Shown here piece by piece: positions 26,060-34,563 of a DNA stretch of 43,624 nt. Location: contig NZ_QLSU01000054.1 in NCBI RefSeq assembly GCF_003268775.1, forward strand, positions 1 through 43,624, in the 5' to 3' direction. This DNA is from Paraburkholderia unamae. GTDB taxonomy: Bacteria > Pseudomonadota > Gammaproteobacteria > Burkholderiales > Burkholderiaceae. Every line of letters begins with the position of its first letter. The stretch's first letter is position 1. The notes below the pieces were generated by a model, which was not told the origin of the DNA, searched no databases, and saw only the letters and a program-made list of their open reading frames with translations. The translations under genes were made by a program, and so were the position numbers.

Positions 26060-26392
26060 ATGGATGAGAGAAAGCGCGAAAGCATCGTCGCCTACCTGAG
26101 GCGACGGATGGTGGAATTCGGAATCAACCCGGAAGACGTCGCCACGTCAATTGCGGCAGACCAGGAGCGTCTGCGAACGGTACGTTTCCGGGACGCATCC
26201 GGCAACACATGGGATGGCAAAGGCGCCCCGCCACAATGGGTGGTTCAGGCGACCAGCGCCGGGCAGTCTCTTGAGCATTTTGCAATTGACGGCGCATCGA
26301 ATCGCGACGCAGGCAAACGCACCGGTGCCGACTGGCGCAATGACCCGTTTGCAGGTACCAGACTGGCAACAGCCAGGACGGAGGACGTTTGA
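26060..26392 (+). CDS. Divergent H-NS-like protein
   Basis: The 110-residue product starts at ATG 26060 (MDERKRESIVAYLRRRMVEF), with GGAG 10 bases upstream; the frame is open from 25865, but that extension is unlike the family. The core RFRDASGNTWDGKGAPPQW corresponds to the YRDPATGATWSGRGRVPNW core of the standard protein, with changes at several positions, including glycine-arginine to glycine-lysine. The N-terminal coiled coil is short. It may bind DNA with altered specificity or act through heteromers with the other H-NS proteins. Confidence 0.8.
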   Translation: MDERKRESIVAYLRRRMVEFGINPEDVATSIAADQERLRTVRFRDASGNTWDGKGAPPQWVVQATSAGQSLEHFAIDGASNRDAGKRTGADWRNDPFAGTRLATARTEDV

Positions 26393-26446
26393 GCTGCCTT
26401 CGAGCAGAACGTGAGAATGCAGGCATTCTCCCCTTGAATATAGCTT

Positions 26447-26680
26447 TCAGGTCGTCACGCCGCTCCAGGTATTCAGATGACGCACAAAGGCCCCGAGGTT
26501 CAACCCGTCTCTCAGGCAGACTTGCCAGATTGTGGTGAGCATCCGCGTACGACGGGTCAAGCTCAAGGCAACGCCATAGCTTTCAGCGCCGTCAAGCCTC
26601 CCCGGTTCCTTAAGCGCAACGACCCGCTCTCCTGAGTTGAGATGCTCCAGAGATATCAGGCCGGCCGCAATTACGCCCAC
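26447..26680 (-). CDS. Possible small protein, weak support
   Basis: A 77-codon frame starting MGVIAAGLISLEHLNSGE and ending FVRHLNTWSGVTT. The composition is plausible, with a helix around LTRRTRMLTTIWQV, but I see no motif, no second copy and no ribosome-binding site. It is the only candidate in the gap between 26393 and 26714. Confidence 0.3.
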   Translation of the reverse strand: MGVIAAGLISLEHLNSGERVVALKEPGRLDGAESYGVALSLTRRTRMLTTIWQVCLRDGLNLGAFVRHLNTWSGVTT

Positions 26681-26714
26681 TGTTAGAATGGTTGCCTTTT
26701 TTCAGGAGACGCAA

Positions 26715-27029
26715 ATGTCCTGGTTCATCTATGAAGTGCCCGAATACAACGAAGACGGGGCGCGCATCGAACCCTTCAGCGACCTGCGTAGTCGCGTCGT
26801 GAAACTAAGTGGGCAGGCAATGGCTGACGAACTGGAAAGCGTCCGGGAGAACGCCGCAACGACGGCGGACACGCCCACGCGCCCGCTACGCGCGGCGGAA
26901 AACCCTCACGTATTTCCGATCCCCTATGCCGACTCCATGATCCTGGTCGGGTTTATCTTCGAACTGAAGCGCGAGTTCCGGCAGCTGGTGGTGTCACCCG
27001 TGGAAATGCCCTGGCTCAAGGACGCGTAG
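26715..27029 (+). CDS. Unknown 104-residue protein
   Basis: The product starts MSWFIYEVPEYNEDGARIEP at ATG 26715, chosen over the earlier in-frame ATG at 26637 because AGGAG lies six bases upstream. The sequence has a likely alpha-beta fold, ends EFRQLVVSPVEMPWLKDA, and has no signal peptide. I do not recognise a family. It ends in a convergent overlap of 36 bases with a weaker frame on the other strand. Confidence 0.7.
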   Translation: MSWFIYEVPEYNEDGARIEPFSDLRSRVVKLSGQAMADELESVRENAATTADTPTRPLRAAENPHVFPIPYADSMILVGFIFELKREFRQLVVSPVEMPWLKDA

Positions 27030-27332
27030 AAAGCAAGACGATCGAAGCAATCCCGGACCTGAGAGGCGAACTACACGGCGGCGGCACCATGTCTCGAAGC
27101 CGCTCCACGGACTACAGACGGTTGATTCCGGTTCTTCAATTCTGCAACCGCATCCGCGATGCAGATCGTTGACGATCCGTACGGTAGTAACGAACGGCCG
27201 AATATGGTCAATTGATTCAGCCAGCCAATTGAACTCGTCCGTGCTTCGCTCGTAGACTGGTCGGCGCTCAAACGCCCATACGGGTGGAAAGTCCCCGACA
27301 TGCCATGGACCCAAACGAGCGAAGCAGGCCAT
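26994..27332 (-). CDS. Possible protein, weak support
   Basis: The frame has 112 codons. The first sixty residues look natural (WHVGDFPPVWAFERRPVYE, then NWLAESIDHIRPF), whereas the rest is rich in Cys, Arg and Ser. It overlaps the end of the convergent gene at 26715-27029. No ribosome-binding site and no motif. It may be a degraded gene. Confidence 0.3.
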   Translation of the reverse strand: MACFARLGPWHVGDFPPVWAFERRPVYERSTDEFNWLAESIDHIRPFVTTVRIVNDLHRGCGCRIEEPESTVCSPWSGFETWCRRRVVRLSGPGLLRSSCFLRVLEPGHFHG

Positions 27333-27441
27333 CGTACCGCCGCAATGGCTCGATCAAGCGCTCAGACTTGCCAGCGCAGCCTTCAAGCCGGGAAGCGTTA
27401 CTTTGCCTCGGGAACCGGGCGCCCAAATATCGAAAGGGCGC

Positions 27442-28086
27442 TTAATTCTGGATATTTTCCTCGCAATCCTTCCAGTACCGCAACGGATCCAGATGTTGCG
27501 GGTAGTGTGAGTTGAGCCACACTGTCAGCCTGCCCCAATCCGGATGACTGGTACCCGATTTAGCAGACCAGATTGATGATCTCTCGAGAATCTGGCTGTT
27601 TGCGCGATCACGGACGACCAGGCTACCCAGACCAGTTGAACTGTTCGCCTGCGACTCAACCAGATACCGCGGCAGAATCCTGAGTTCAGCGTCCTCGGCC
27701 CACCCGTACAAGGCACGGACCACGCCTGACGAATCTCGCAACGCTATGGGCCCACTTTCCGGGCGAACGGCTGTCCATCCTTCAGGAAATTCGGCGACAA
27801 CCTCGTTTTCCTCCTCTCGCACCCACTTCACGCGCCATGCCCGCGCCATCGCCTCGCGCATGCCGGATACTGACTCGTAGCCAGCAGGCAACTCGATCGC
27901 TACCGGGAGAGTGATGAGATTGTCTTTCCAGAGTTTGGCTTCGTCGTCGACGCGCTCGACCGCAGCGAACGCCCCTGGTTCGAATGGATTCTCGGGCCGG
28001 CTCGACACCCTCACGTTCCCGCTGGGTAATCCGTCGAAAAGTCGTTCAGCATCATGACGCGTAAGTTTCGCCTTTCCTTTCTTCAT
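27442..28086 (-). CDS. Unknown 214-residue protein
   Basis: The product starts MKKGKAKLTRHDAERLFD at ATG 28086, which has GAGG five bases upstream; the frame is open to 28122. It has a basic first segment and a long, soluble alpha-beta part, with RPENPFEPGAFAAVERVDD, a tryptophan-rich region (RAWRVKWVREEENEVV) and the end YWKDCEENIQN. No secretion signal. No family recognised. It stands alone in its surroundings. Confidence 0.68.
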   Translation of the reverse strand: MKKGKAKLTRHDAERLFDGLPSGNVRVSSRPENPFEPGAFAAVERVDDEAKLWKDNLITLPVAIELPAGYESVSGMREAMARAWRVKWVREEENEVVAEFPEGWTAVRPESGPIALRDSSGVVRALYGWAEDAELRILPRYLVESQANSSTGLGSLVVRDRANSQILERSSIWSAKSGTSHPDWGRLTVWLNSHYPQHLDPLRYWKDCEENIQN

Positions 28087-28383
28087 TTGTCCCTCTTCAG
28101 CATGATTGTCTTGCCAATGCACCGCCCTGAAATACCAACTCAGGAGCGTTTGAACGGGCCCGTGATCTCATTTTGCGCTATTCGCTCGATCGCATTACCC
28201 TGAGGTACTGGAGCGGCTTGTGTCGCCATCCCTGCCCCCGGATATCGGATGAATCAATCCAAAAAGCCCTGGACGACGCCGGGCAACTCTATCTCGTGGA
28301 TGACCTTGGTGAATTGACGATAGCTGGCTGTTGCTGCCCGCGCGCGGTCTATTGAACCTCTCGGCCGCCGCCCACTGAAGAAA

Positions 28384-28746
28384 TTAGCCCCCGGCCCGCT
28401 TCGCACTATGGCCGGACTTTTTGAGTTCTTCGATGACGCGGTCGCAGTGGTCGCCCTGCACTTCAATCACGCCATCCTTGACCGTTCCACCTGAGCCACA
28501 GGCCGCGCGTAACTGCTTACCCAGCAAAGCCAGGTCAGCGGGGTCAAGCGCCAACCCCTTAACGATCGTCACGCTCTTCCCGCCCCGACCTTTGGTCTCG
28601 CGAACCACCCGTGCAACGCCGTCGCCGACCTGTCGTGTACTGGCGATCGCCCTGCAAACACATTGCGCGAGTACCCGCCTGCAATCGGGACACATCCGCC
28701 CGCCTTCGGTGGAATAAACGAGGCCACCCTTCGCACTGCTCTTCAT
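28384..28746 (-). CDS. yciH: SUI1/YciH-family translation factor
   Basis: The 120-residue protein is a bacterial homologue of eukaryotic eIF1 (SUI1 fold), known as YciH, which is thought to influence initiation fidelity and translation in some conditions. The N-terminal part has a CPDCRRVLAQCVC cysteine cluster typical of the family. The SUI1 core is seen in GRGGKSVTIVKGL, LGKQLRAACGSGGTVKDG and IEVQGDHCDRVIEELKKSG. ATG 28746 has a weak ribosome-binding site. There are no other translation genes nearby. The gene is single and apparently intact; the symbol is by family, not proven orthology. Confidence 0.92.
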   Translation of the reverse strand: MKSSAKGGLVYSTEGGRMCPDCRRVLAQCVCRAIASTRQVGDGVARVVRETKGRGGKSVTIVKGLALDPADLALLGKQLRAACGSGGTVKDGVIEVQGDHCDRVIEELKKSGHSAKRAGG

Positions 28747-28987
28747 GATTGGCTTACTAAAAATACATCCAGATCGATAATTGCCGAGTCTAGCAGGTAC
28801 TGTCTACCCATTCCCGCCGTGCCCAATCTCTTTCCGGGTTTCCAGGGCCGCCTCGTTCCCGACATTCGGCAGGGCGTTAGTCTGGCTGTGACCCGATGAA
28901 CGTTCACTCGTGTACTCACTGCGGCATTATCCTCATCCAGGCACGACAATTCCTTATGCACTTCAGCAAACTCGCCCACGGCTGCTG

Positions 28988-29395
28988 CTAGCATCCAGTC
29001 GATGCAATCACATTGATCGTCGCGCCGATGCGTTGTTCACTTACTGCTGCAGATGGAGTCGGGATGTGACGCCGCACCGCGCGCATGCGTTCGCGCAACG
29101 AAAAGAATATCTCGCTGCGTCCCGGCAAATCCTCGTGACCGTTTTCGATGACAGGCAACGGCGAAACGTTGACCTCGCCGCGGTGCTTCCCGAGTTCGCG
29201 CAGGCGCGCTTTCGCCGTCGCCAATTCGGCCTGCTTCGCCGCGAGTGTCGCGCGCTGGTTCGTGAGTGTCTGCAAATCGGCCCGACTGGCATCACGCTCG
29301 CGCGCATCGACGACAGGAACCTCGATGCCGTCGAGTAGCGCGCTGGGTATCGACTTTTCGCCAGACGAAACACGGTGACCATGCGCCTCGTCCAC
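28988..29395 (-). CDS. Unknown coiled-coil protein
   Basis: The 135-residue product starts MDEAHGHRVSSGEKSIPS. Its middle, LQTLTNQRATLAAKQAELATA and RLRELGKHRGE, is a strong coiled coil, followed by a basic region (LRERMRAVRRHIP) and the end INVIASTGC. It is probably a soluble oligomer. No recognised family and no second copy. No clear ribosome-binding site at 29395, so the true start could differ. Confidence 0.55.
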   Translation of the reverse strand: MDEAHGHRVSSGEKSIPSALLDGIEVPVVDARERDASRADLQTLTNQRATLAAKQAELATAKARLRELGKHRGEVNVSPLPVIENGHEDLPGRSEIFFSLRERMRAVRRHIPTPSAAVSEQRIGATINVIASTGC

Positions 29396-29639
29396 ATGAT
29401 CTGGCTCAATACGGTTCCCGCCCTCCCATCACACCGGCAGTTTGCGTCGATGTTCTCAGGCTGGAAATGAGCCCGCTTTTTTGAACGCGAGCACTGCCAC
29501 ATACGCGCCGACTGGCCGCAAATGCTTTCCCGGCTTCTTTGCCTCTGCGGCCAGTCGTAAGCGATGGCCAGAGCGAAACTTGCATTCCCGGAAAAGGGAG
29601 CGAAGGTGGTGAAGTCAAAACGTAAAGGATAGCAAATCG

Positions 29640-30368
29640 ATGAAATCAGCCAGCCTCAGCAAGATCACCGCAGAGCTTTCGGCCTGCGAATATAGGGTGA
29701 ACATGAGCCTGCACGCACGCCAGCGGGCAGTCGAACGATCATCCATCGCGCCAGGCCGTGTGCTCGATCTGGTCACGACGCGCCATACCGTAACGCTGCC
29801 TTTTCGCGATGCAGCTCGCTCTTATCATGTCTTCTTCGACAAGGTGAAGATGGATTTCATGGTCGCGGTAGTGGCGATCGATGGTGGCATCAAAGGCAAT
29901 TCAGCCAGCATCGTGACGATCCTGACGCGCAGTCAATTCGAGAATGACGCGGGTTCAATCGGAAAGAAGGCGCTGCGCACGGCAGCGAGCCGTGCTCTCG
30001 ACCCCGTCGACTTCAGGCGTTGGGAGGCAGGCGAATTCGGACCGGGAGGCGTGCACCGCCGATACCGCGTCTTTACCTACTACAAGAATGAAGACGGCAA
30101 TACGGAGTGCGAAATCTTCAACAACGCACCGGTCTGCGACCAGTTCGTCGACGAGCATTCGCTCACGAGCGCCGCCGGACATCCGGGATTCTGGAGCTGG
30201 TACGCCCGCCAGGCGAGCCGCACCAGTCTGCCCGTCGATTCGGTCGTCTCGATGCGCATCGCAGACACGGACAAGGTTCGTCTGGATCTCTGCGCGCCAG
30301 CCCGTGAATGCCTCAGTTGCGAGGCGAAGAAACCCGGCTGGGCATTTTCATCGCTCGTGCGGTCGTGA
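29640..30368 (+). CDS. Unknown 242-residue protein, possible DUF4258-like N-terminus
   Basis: The product starts MKSASLSKITAELSACEY. Residues 20-100 (SLHARQRAVERSSIAPGRV, then VTLPFRDAARSYHVFF and FMVAVVAIDGGI) resemble the short alpha-beta fold of DUF4258/BrnT-like domains, where a histidine and an arginine after the first helix are conserved; here HARQRAVER fits. The C-terminal half (about 130-242) contains several cysteines and aromatic residues (FWSWYARQASRTS) and is unrecognised. AAGGA is about 10 bases before ATG 29640. A role as RNase-like protein is speculative. Confidence 0.65.
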   Translation: MKSASLSKITAELSACEYRVNMSLHARQRAVERSSIAPGRVLDLVTTRHTVTLPFRDAARSYHVFFDKVKMDFMVAVVAIDGGIKGNSASIVTILTRSQFENDAGSIGKKALRTAASRALDPVDFRRWEAGEFGPGGVHRRYRVFTYYKNEDGNTECEIFNNAPVCDQFVDEHSLTSAAGHPGFWSWYARQASRTSLPVDSVVSMRIADTDKVRLDLCAPARECLSCEAKKPGWAFSSLVRS

Positions 30369-30406
30369 TGACCGAGCCTCGGGTTGTTTCCTAAGGATAA
30401 CAGAGC

Positions 30407-31094
30407 TTACATATCACGCAGGATCGAACGCATTCCTGAATCGTACGACACTTTCATCACCTCAGCGACAATCGCCGGGCCAGCGGCGGTGTGGGCGGGA
30501 TTGAAAGGATAGTTATACGAATGGGGGAGAATTTCACCCAGAGCCTTGCGGAGCAACACCTGCCCTGCGGCCAGCCATCCGCTACCAGCGGCCTGCGTCC
30601 CGTTCGCATTCTCGAGCCAGTTATTGGGGATAACGTTCGCCGTGAGTTCCGCGACCGCGACATCTTCACCCGTCCCCACGTGAGGCATTTGATCGTTATC
30701 CGGCAATGCCTGTGGTGAGCCGAGTCCGGGGTGCAGCATGGTCTCAGGCAGGGCAACGGCGGGATTTTCTGCCAGACAGACAACCCGCGGCCCCCGATTA
30801 TGCAACCGGGCAGCCCCCTCCATCCACCGACCCCGCGAACGCTCGCGAAGTTGCTGATCCTCCAGAATTCCCTCAGGCGAAGTATCCCTCGTCGATCTGA
30901 ACCAGCGCGTCCTCAACAAGCCGTGCACCGTGTTCCGTTGCAGCCATCTCGAGCGGTGTTTTCCCGGCGACGTGCCGCGGAACCAGTTCATGGCCCTTCC
31001 CGGATTTCCAGACCTCGTCGCGGCTTGTGCAACTATCCTGGCAGGGCGAACTCGATCTAGCGCGGGATGACGCATCCTTCAGGACGATATTCAA
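30407..31094 (-). pseudogene. Probable decayed ankyrin-type gene
   Basis: A frame from ATG 31094 to 30873 reads AGKTPLEMAATEHGARLVED, which has the ankyrin-repeat signature (G-x-TPL-x-x-AA) before a stop. Downstream on the same strand a different frame ends 30407 with NYPFNPAHTAAGPAIVAEV and looks coding again. No single open frame joins them. It may be a frameshifted or rearranged protein. The two parts may also be unrelated. Confidence 0.4.
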
Positions 31095-31645
31095 CGGTAG
31101 TCATGGCACCACCGAGCAAACTGCCCGAATACCAATGGCATCTAGCCACACGTCGGACATGCTTCCTGAGCCACGGGTTCCAGGCAGGCTTCACGCTCGC
31201 CGGGGTCGCAGATATTGCGCCAATCTGTAGTACTGGAATCAATCCGCGGCAACCATCACGACCTTCAGCACAGGGGTGACAGCTGGACGCCTTCGGCCCC
31301 TGGTTTGGCGGCACACGCAACGATGCGCGCAAGGTGCCCGCGTGCGGGCAAGAAGCGCCGGGGAAACGGCGCGCGTCACTCTCTCGTTCGCACCTGACTC
31401 CGCAAGTACGCTCGCCGGGAAAGAGGACACGCTCTGACGGCGACACCAGAATTTGCATGTGCGCGGCTGTGCCGCAAGACAGTCATCCCCTTGACTGCGC
31501 CCGCAAATCTTCGGGTTCGGATCAGAAGTGACCGCAGTTCTCTCACTGATCGGCGAATTTCACCCTCATTTGCAGTCCGTGGACTGTCGGGACAATGAAC
31601 GGAAACGGCATGGCAATCGGGCCCGCCGTGACATATGAGGTGGTC
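31095..31645. other. Intergenic, no supported gene
   Basis: About 550 bases upstream of the tandem AAA+ gene. Many frames are open on both strands but none has motifs. The promoter of the AAA+ gene should lie in its final third. Confidence 0.3.
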
Positions 31646-33673
31646 ATGAATCCGCTTATACCGCTGGTCGCTTTTGGCTGGCTCATCCGCATCATCGGTC
31701 TGTGCGTCTGGGTCATCGCGTACTCGCAGATCCCGCATGCAGGTCCGGTCGCGCCGGCTGTCGTCGAGAGGCTCATCTTCGCGACGATCGTCGTCCCTCT
31801 CCTGATCATGCTTCCGGGTTTCTTCAAGGCATGGAAGTTCCTGCTTGCCTATGTCCTGGTGACAGTCGGTACCTTCACGATTTTCCGGCTGCCGCACACG
31901 CACGGGTTGATCATGTTGACGATCTGGGGCATCTGGACGTTTCTCCTTTTCACTCACCCACGGATCAGTCGAGCGCTGCAGAAGGCACGGGCACGGCTGG
32001 GCGGCGATACACGCCGGCCGGCGAACCCGGTTCAGCCGCCCCCCGCCACCCAAGCTCCTGCTGCGCCAACTCCTCGGCCGGCAGCAACCGGCAGGCCGGA
32101 CCAGCCGCCACAATCACCACAGCCGCCAATGCGTACATACGACTTCACGGACAGCATATGCACGCCGCGCTACAGCTTCGCGAACGTGATCGGCATGGCC
32201 GAAACAAAAAAGCGTCTGCTTGCGGCCGCAAGGGACATCGTCTCGGCGCGCACCCACCAACGCAACGGCATCCTTCTGTTCGGCGAACCGGGCAACGGCA
32301 AGACGATGTTTGCCGAAGCACTTGCAGGCGAACTCAAGGTGCCCTTCTTCTCGATTGCCTACAGCGACATCGCCTCGATGTGGGTCAACGAGTCGGTGCA
32401 GAAGGTGAAGGCAGCTTTCGCAGCAGCGCGAAGATCAGGTTCCGGTGTCTTCTTCATCGATGAAATCGACTCGTTTCTCAAGGACCGTAGCGGCAATCGC
32501 TCGCACCATATGGACCGCGACATGACAAACACGATGCTGACCGAAATCGTGAGCCTGCGGGGCACAAGGATCCTGCTGGTCGCCGCGACGAACCATCTGG
32601 ACGACCTCGACAGCGCGGGCGTCCGCGAGAAGCGCTTCGACTTCAAGGTCGAGATCCCCGCGCCGGACCAGCAGGCCCGCCAGGCAATCCTGCGCCGTGC
32701 GATTGGCGGCATCGCCGGCTACGACGTCGCTGAGCCTGCTGTGGTCGCGGCACTCGCCGAGCGTTGGGCCGGGTTCAGTGCGGCACGTCTGAGTGCCATT
32801 GGCGAACAGATTGGCGAAATGCGTCTCGCTGGCGAGTTTGCCGGCAAGGTCACTTTCGATATCGGCATGCGGGCGCTGCGTGTGGTTCAGGGTCGCAAGG
32901 GCAAACTTCCGGAGACGGTGAAAGGCATCGATGAGATCCTGATGCCGGAGGGATCGCGCAACGTCCTGAAGGATCTGGCCTTCAAGATGGCGAATGTCTA
33001 TGCGCTTGAAAAGATGGGCAGCCGTCTGCCCACCGGTCTGATCTTTGTCGGGCCGCCAGGTACGGGCAAGACGCAAGCAGCAATGGCGCTTGCGAAGCAG
33101 GCCGATTGCGCCTTCCTCAAGATCACCGGCGCCGAGATCATGGCAAAGCCCGACGCATGGGACAGACTGTTCAGGACGGCGTGCGACATCCGACCGGCGA
33201 TCGTGTTCCTCGACGAAGCAGACGGCATCCTGCGAGACCGCCAGTTCTCGAACTACGGAATGCTCACGGAGAAAATTCTGACCACCATCGACGGAGCGGG
33301 TGGTCGCGTGCGCGACCTGCTGTTCATTGCCGCCACAAACCACCATGACCGGATCGATAGCGCGGCGCTGCGCGGTGGCCGTTTCGAGGAAAAGATCGTT
33401 TTCGACGTTCCGGCGGCCCAGGACATGCAGGCCTATATCCGCGCCAGGCTCAATGAAATCGCCGACTGGACTGTCGGTGATTCCATTGAATCGCTCCTCG
33501 TCAGATATCTGCGTCGCCATTCGATTGCCGATGCTGACGCTGTCATCCAGAAGACAGTCGACGCAGCGGCAGTCCGTCGCCTACGCGAAGACACAACCGA
33601 CATTCGGGAGTCGGACGTGGAGCAAGCCGTGAAGCTGGTCCTGCAAGCGCCCAACGGTGCGATGAGATCCTGA
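31646..33673 (+). CDS. Membrane-anchored tandem AAA+ ATPase
   Basis: The 675-residue product has a membrane N-terminus with about four helices (residues 1-130), a Pro/Ala/Gln-rich linker (140-180), and two complete AAA+ modules. Walker A motifs are GEPGNGKT (213-220) and GPPGTGKT (469-476); Walker B motifs are FFIDEID (269-275) and VFLDEAD (520-526). A GVREKRFD segment and GALRGGRFEEK-like ALRGGRFEEK hold arginine-finger regions. This looks like a Cdc48/FtsH-like remodelling ATPase without the FtsH protease. The start was set at ATG 31646, where GAGG lies five bases upstream, rather than at 31595 or 31610. Substrate unknown. Confidence 0.92.
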   Translation: MNPLIPLVAFGWLIRIIGLCVWVIAYSQIPHAGPVAPAVVERLIFATIVVPLLIMLPGFFKAWKFLLAYVLVTVGTFTIFRLPHTHGLIMLTIWGIWTFLLFTHPRISRALQKARARLGGDTRRPANPVQPPPATQAPAAPTPRPAATGRPDQPPQSPQPPMRTYDFTDSICTPRYSFANVIGMAETKKRLLAAARDIVSARTHQRNGILLFGEPGNGKTMFAEALAGELKVPFFSIAYSDIASMWVNESVQKVKAAFAAARRSGSGVFFIDEIDSFLKDRSGNRSHHMDRDMTNTMLTEIVSLRGTRILLVAATNHLDDLDSAGVREKRFDFKVEIPAPDQQARQAILRRAIGGIAGYDVAEPAVVAALAERWAGFSAARLSAIGEQIGEMRLAGEFAGKVTFDIGMRALRVVQGRKGKLPETVKGIDEILMPEGSRNVLKDLAFKMANVYALEKMGSRLPTGLIFVGPPGTGKTQAAMALAKQADCAFLKITGAEIMAKPDAWDRLFRTACDIRPAIVFLDEADGILRDRQFSNYGMLTEKILTTIDGAGGRVRDLLFIAATNHHDRIDSAALRGGRFEEKIVFDVPAAQDMQAYIRARLNEIADWTVGDSIESLLVRYLRRHSIADADAVIQKTVDAAAVRRLREDTTDIRESDVEQAVKLVLQAPNGAMRS

Positions 33674-33921
33674 CCTTTGACAGGAATGCAGTCTGGTTTC
33701 TGCCCGTCCCGGGTTGCCCTCCTCTGATGTGCCGGATGTGTAAACCACCGAATACCTTAGCTCCGGGACTTTTGGCATCAGCGCGCTGATGTCATGTCCC
33801 GTCAGACAACTCGGCGCGGCCGCGCGGCGGGGATGAGATTGCGTCGTCACTCGCGTGACGAAAGATGACCAACCCGGATCGGGAAATTCCAAACGGTCCG
33901 TTTATTTTTTCTGGAGTTAGC

Positions 33922-34212
33922 ATGCCCAATCGATCCAGGAAGTTTAGCCGCCGTCATCGGTGGACGCGCGACGATGCGCCTGAGCCCCTGCACCGTCTGC
34001 TGGTGCGCGTCCTTGCCGTCATGGCATGCACGGTCATGGTGGCCGGCGCGATGCTGACGTCGCTTGCTATCTTCTGGCGCGCGGCCGGGTCGCAGACCGC
34101 ACTTGAGGCAAGCTTCGCAACCTGGTCTGACGATGGGCTCATCATGCTTGGCGGCGGTTTGCTGCTCGCGGCAATTGGCGCAGTCGGCCTTGTCCGATGG
34201 AATCTCGAATGA
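33922..34212 (+). CDS. Small two-helix membrane protein
   Basis: The 96-residue protein starts at ATG 33922 (MPNRSRKFSRRHRW), which follows GGAG by five or six bases; the frame is open from 33865. A basic N-terminal segment is followed by a helix (about 32-55, VLAVMACTVMVAGAML) and a second helix (about 75-90, GLIMLGGGLLLAAIGAV). It sits 248 bases after the membrane AAA+ gene on the same strand. A partnership with that ATPase is possible but unproven. Confidence 0.7.
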   Translation: MPNRSRKFSRRHRWTRDDAPEPLHRLLVRVLAVMACTVMVAGAMLTSLAIFWRAAGSQTALEASFATWSDDGLIMLGGGLLLAAIGAVGLVRWNLE

Positions 34213-34563
34213 CTGTATCCTCCATCAGCGCCTCAGAGCTTGCCACCTTCGCTCCAACCGGCAGCAGTCAGCGTAACGTGCTGTGCTCCTGCACACTGAG
34301 GAAAGAGTGCCGCGCAGGTGCTTATCCGCGACGCGTGTGCCCTCGTGAAGAGGGCCAGCAGTTCCCGTTCAAACGCGATCGCCAGAAATGACATTGTTGC
34401 GAAGCTCCGTATGGCTGCCGATCCAGAGATTAGCGGTCGGAATCAGCGGCTATGCGAAGAGGCGAGCATTGGAGAGTTTCGCAAGGTATCGGCAGCTTGC
34501 CATCGATAAACAGGTACGCCCACGTCCCTACAGACGGTGTGAAGCCCAAAGAGCCAACGCAAC
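34213..34563. other. Convergent gap, no gene seen
   Basis: About 350 bases between the convergent small membrane protein and recombinase genes. No terminator hairpin with a T-run and no supported frame was found. Confidence 0.35.

Noticed and set aside
28173..28355. Plus frame of 60 codons with a non-ATG start
   Set aside because: No ribosome-binding site or motif; it lies in a short gap between convergent or unlinked genes.
32435..33520. Minus-strand frame of 361 codons
   Set aside because: It is antisense to the tandem AAA+ gene with its clear Walker motifs and is explained by GC-rich codon use.
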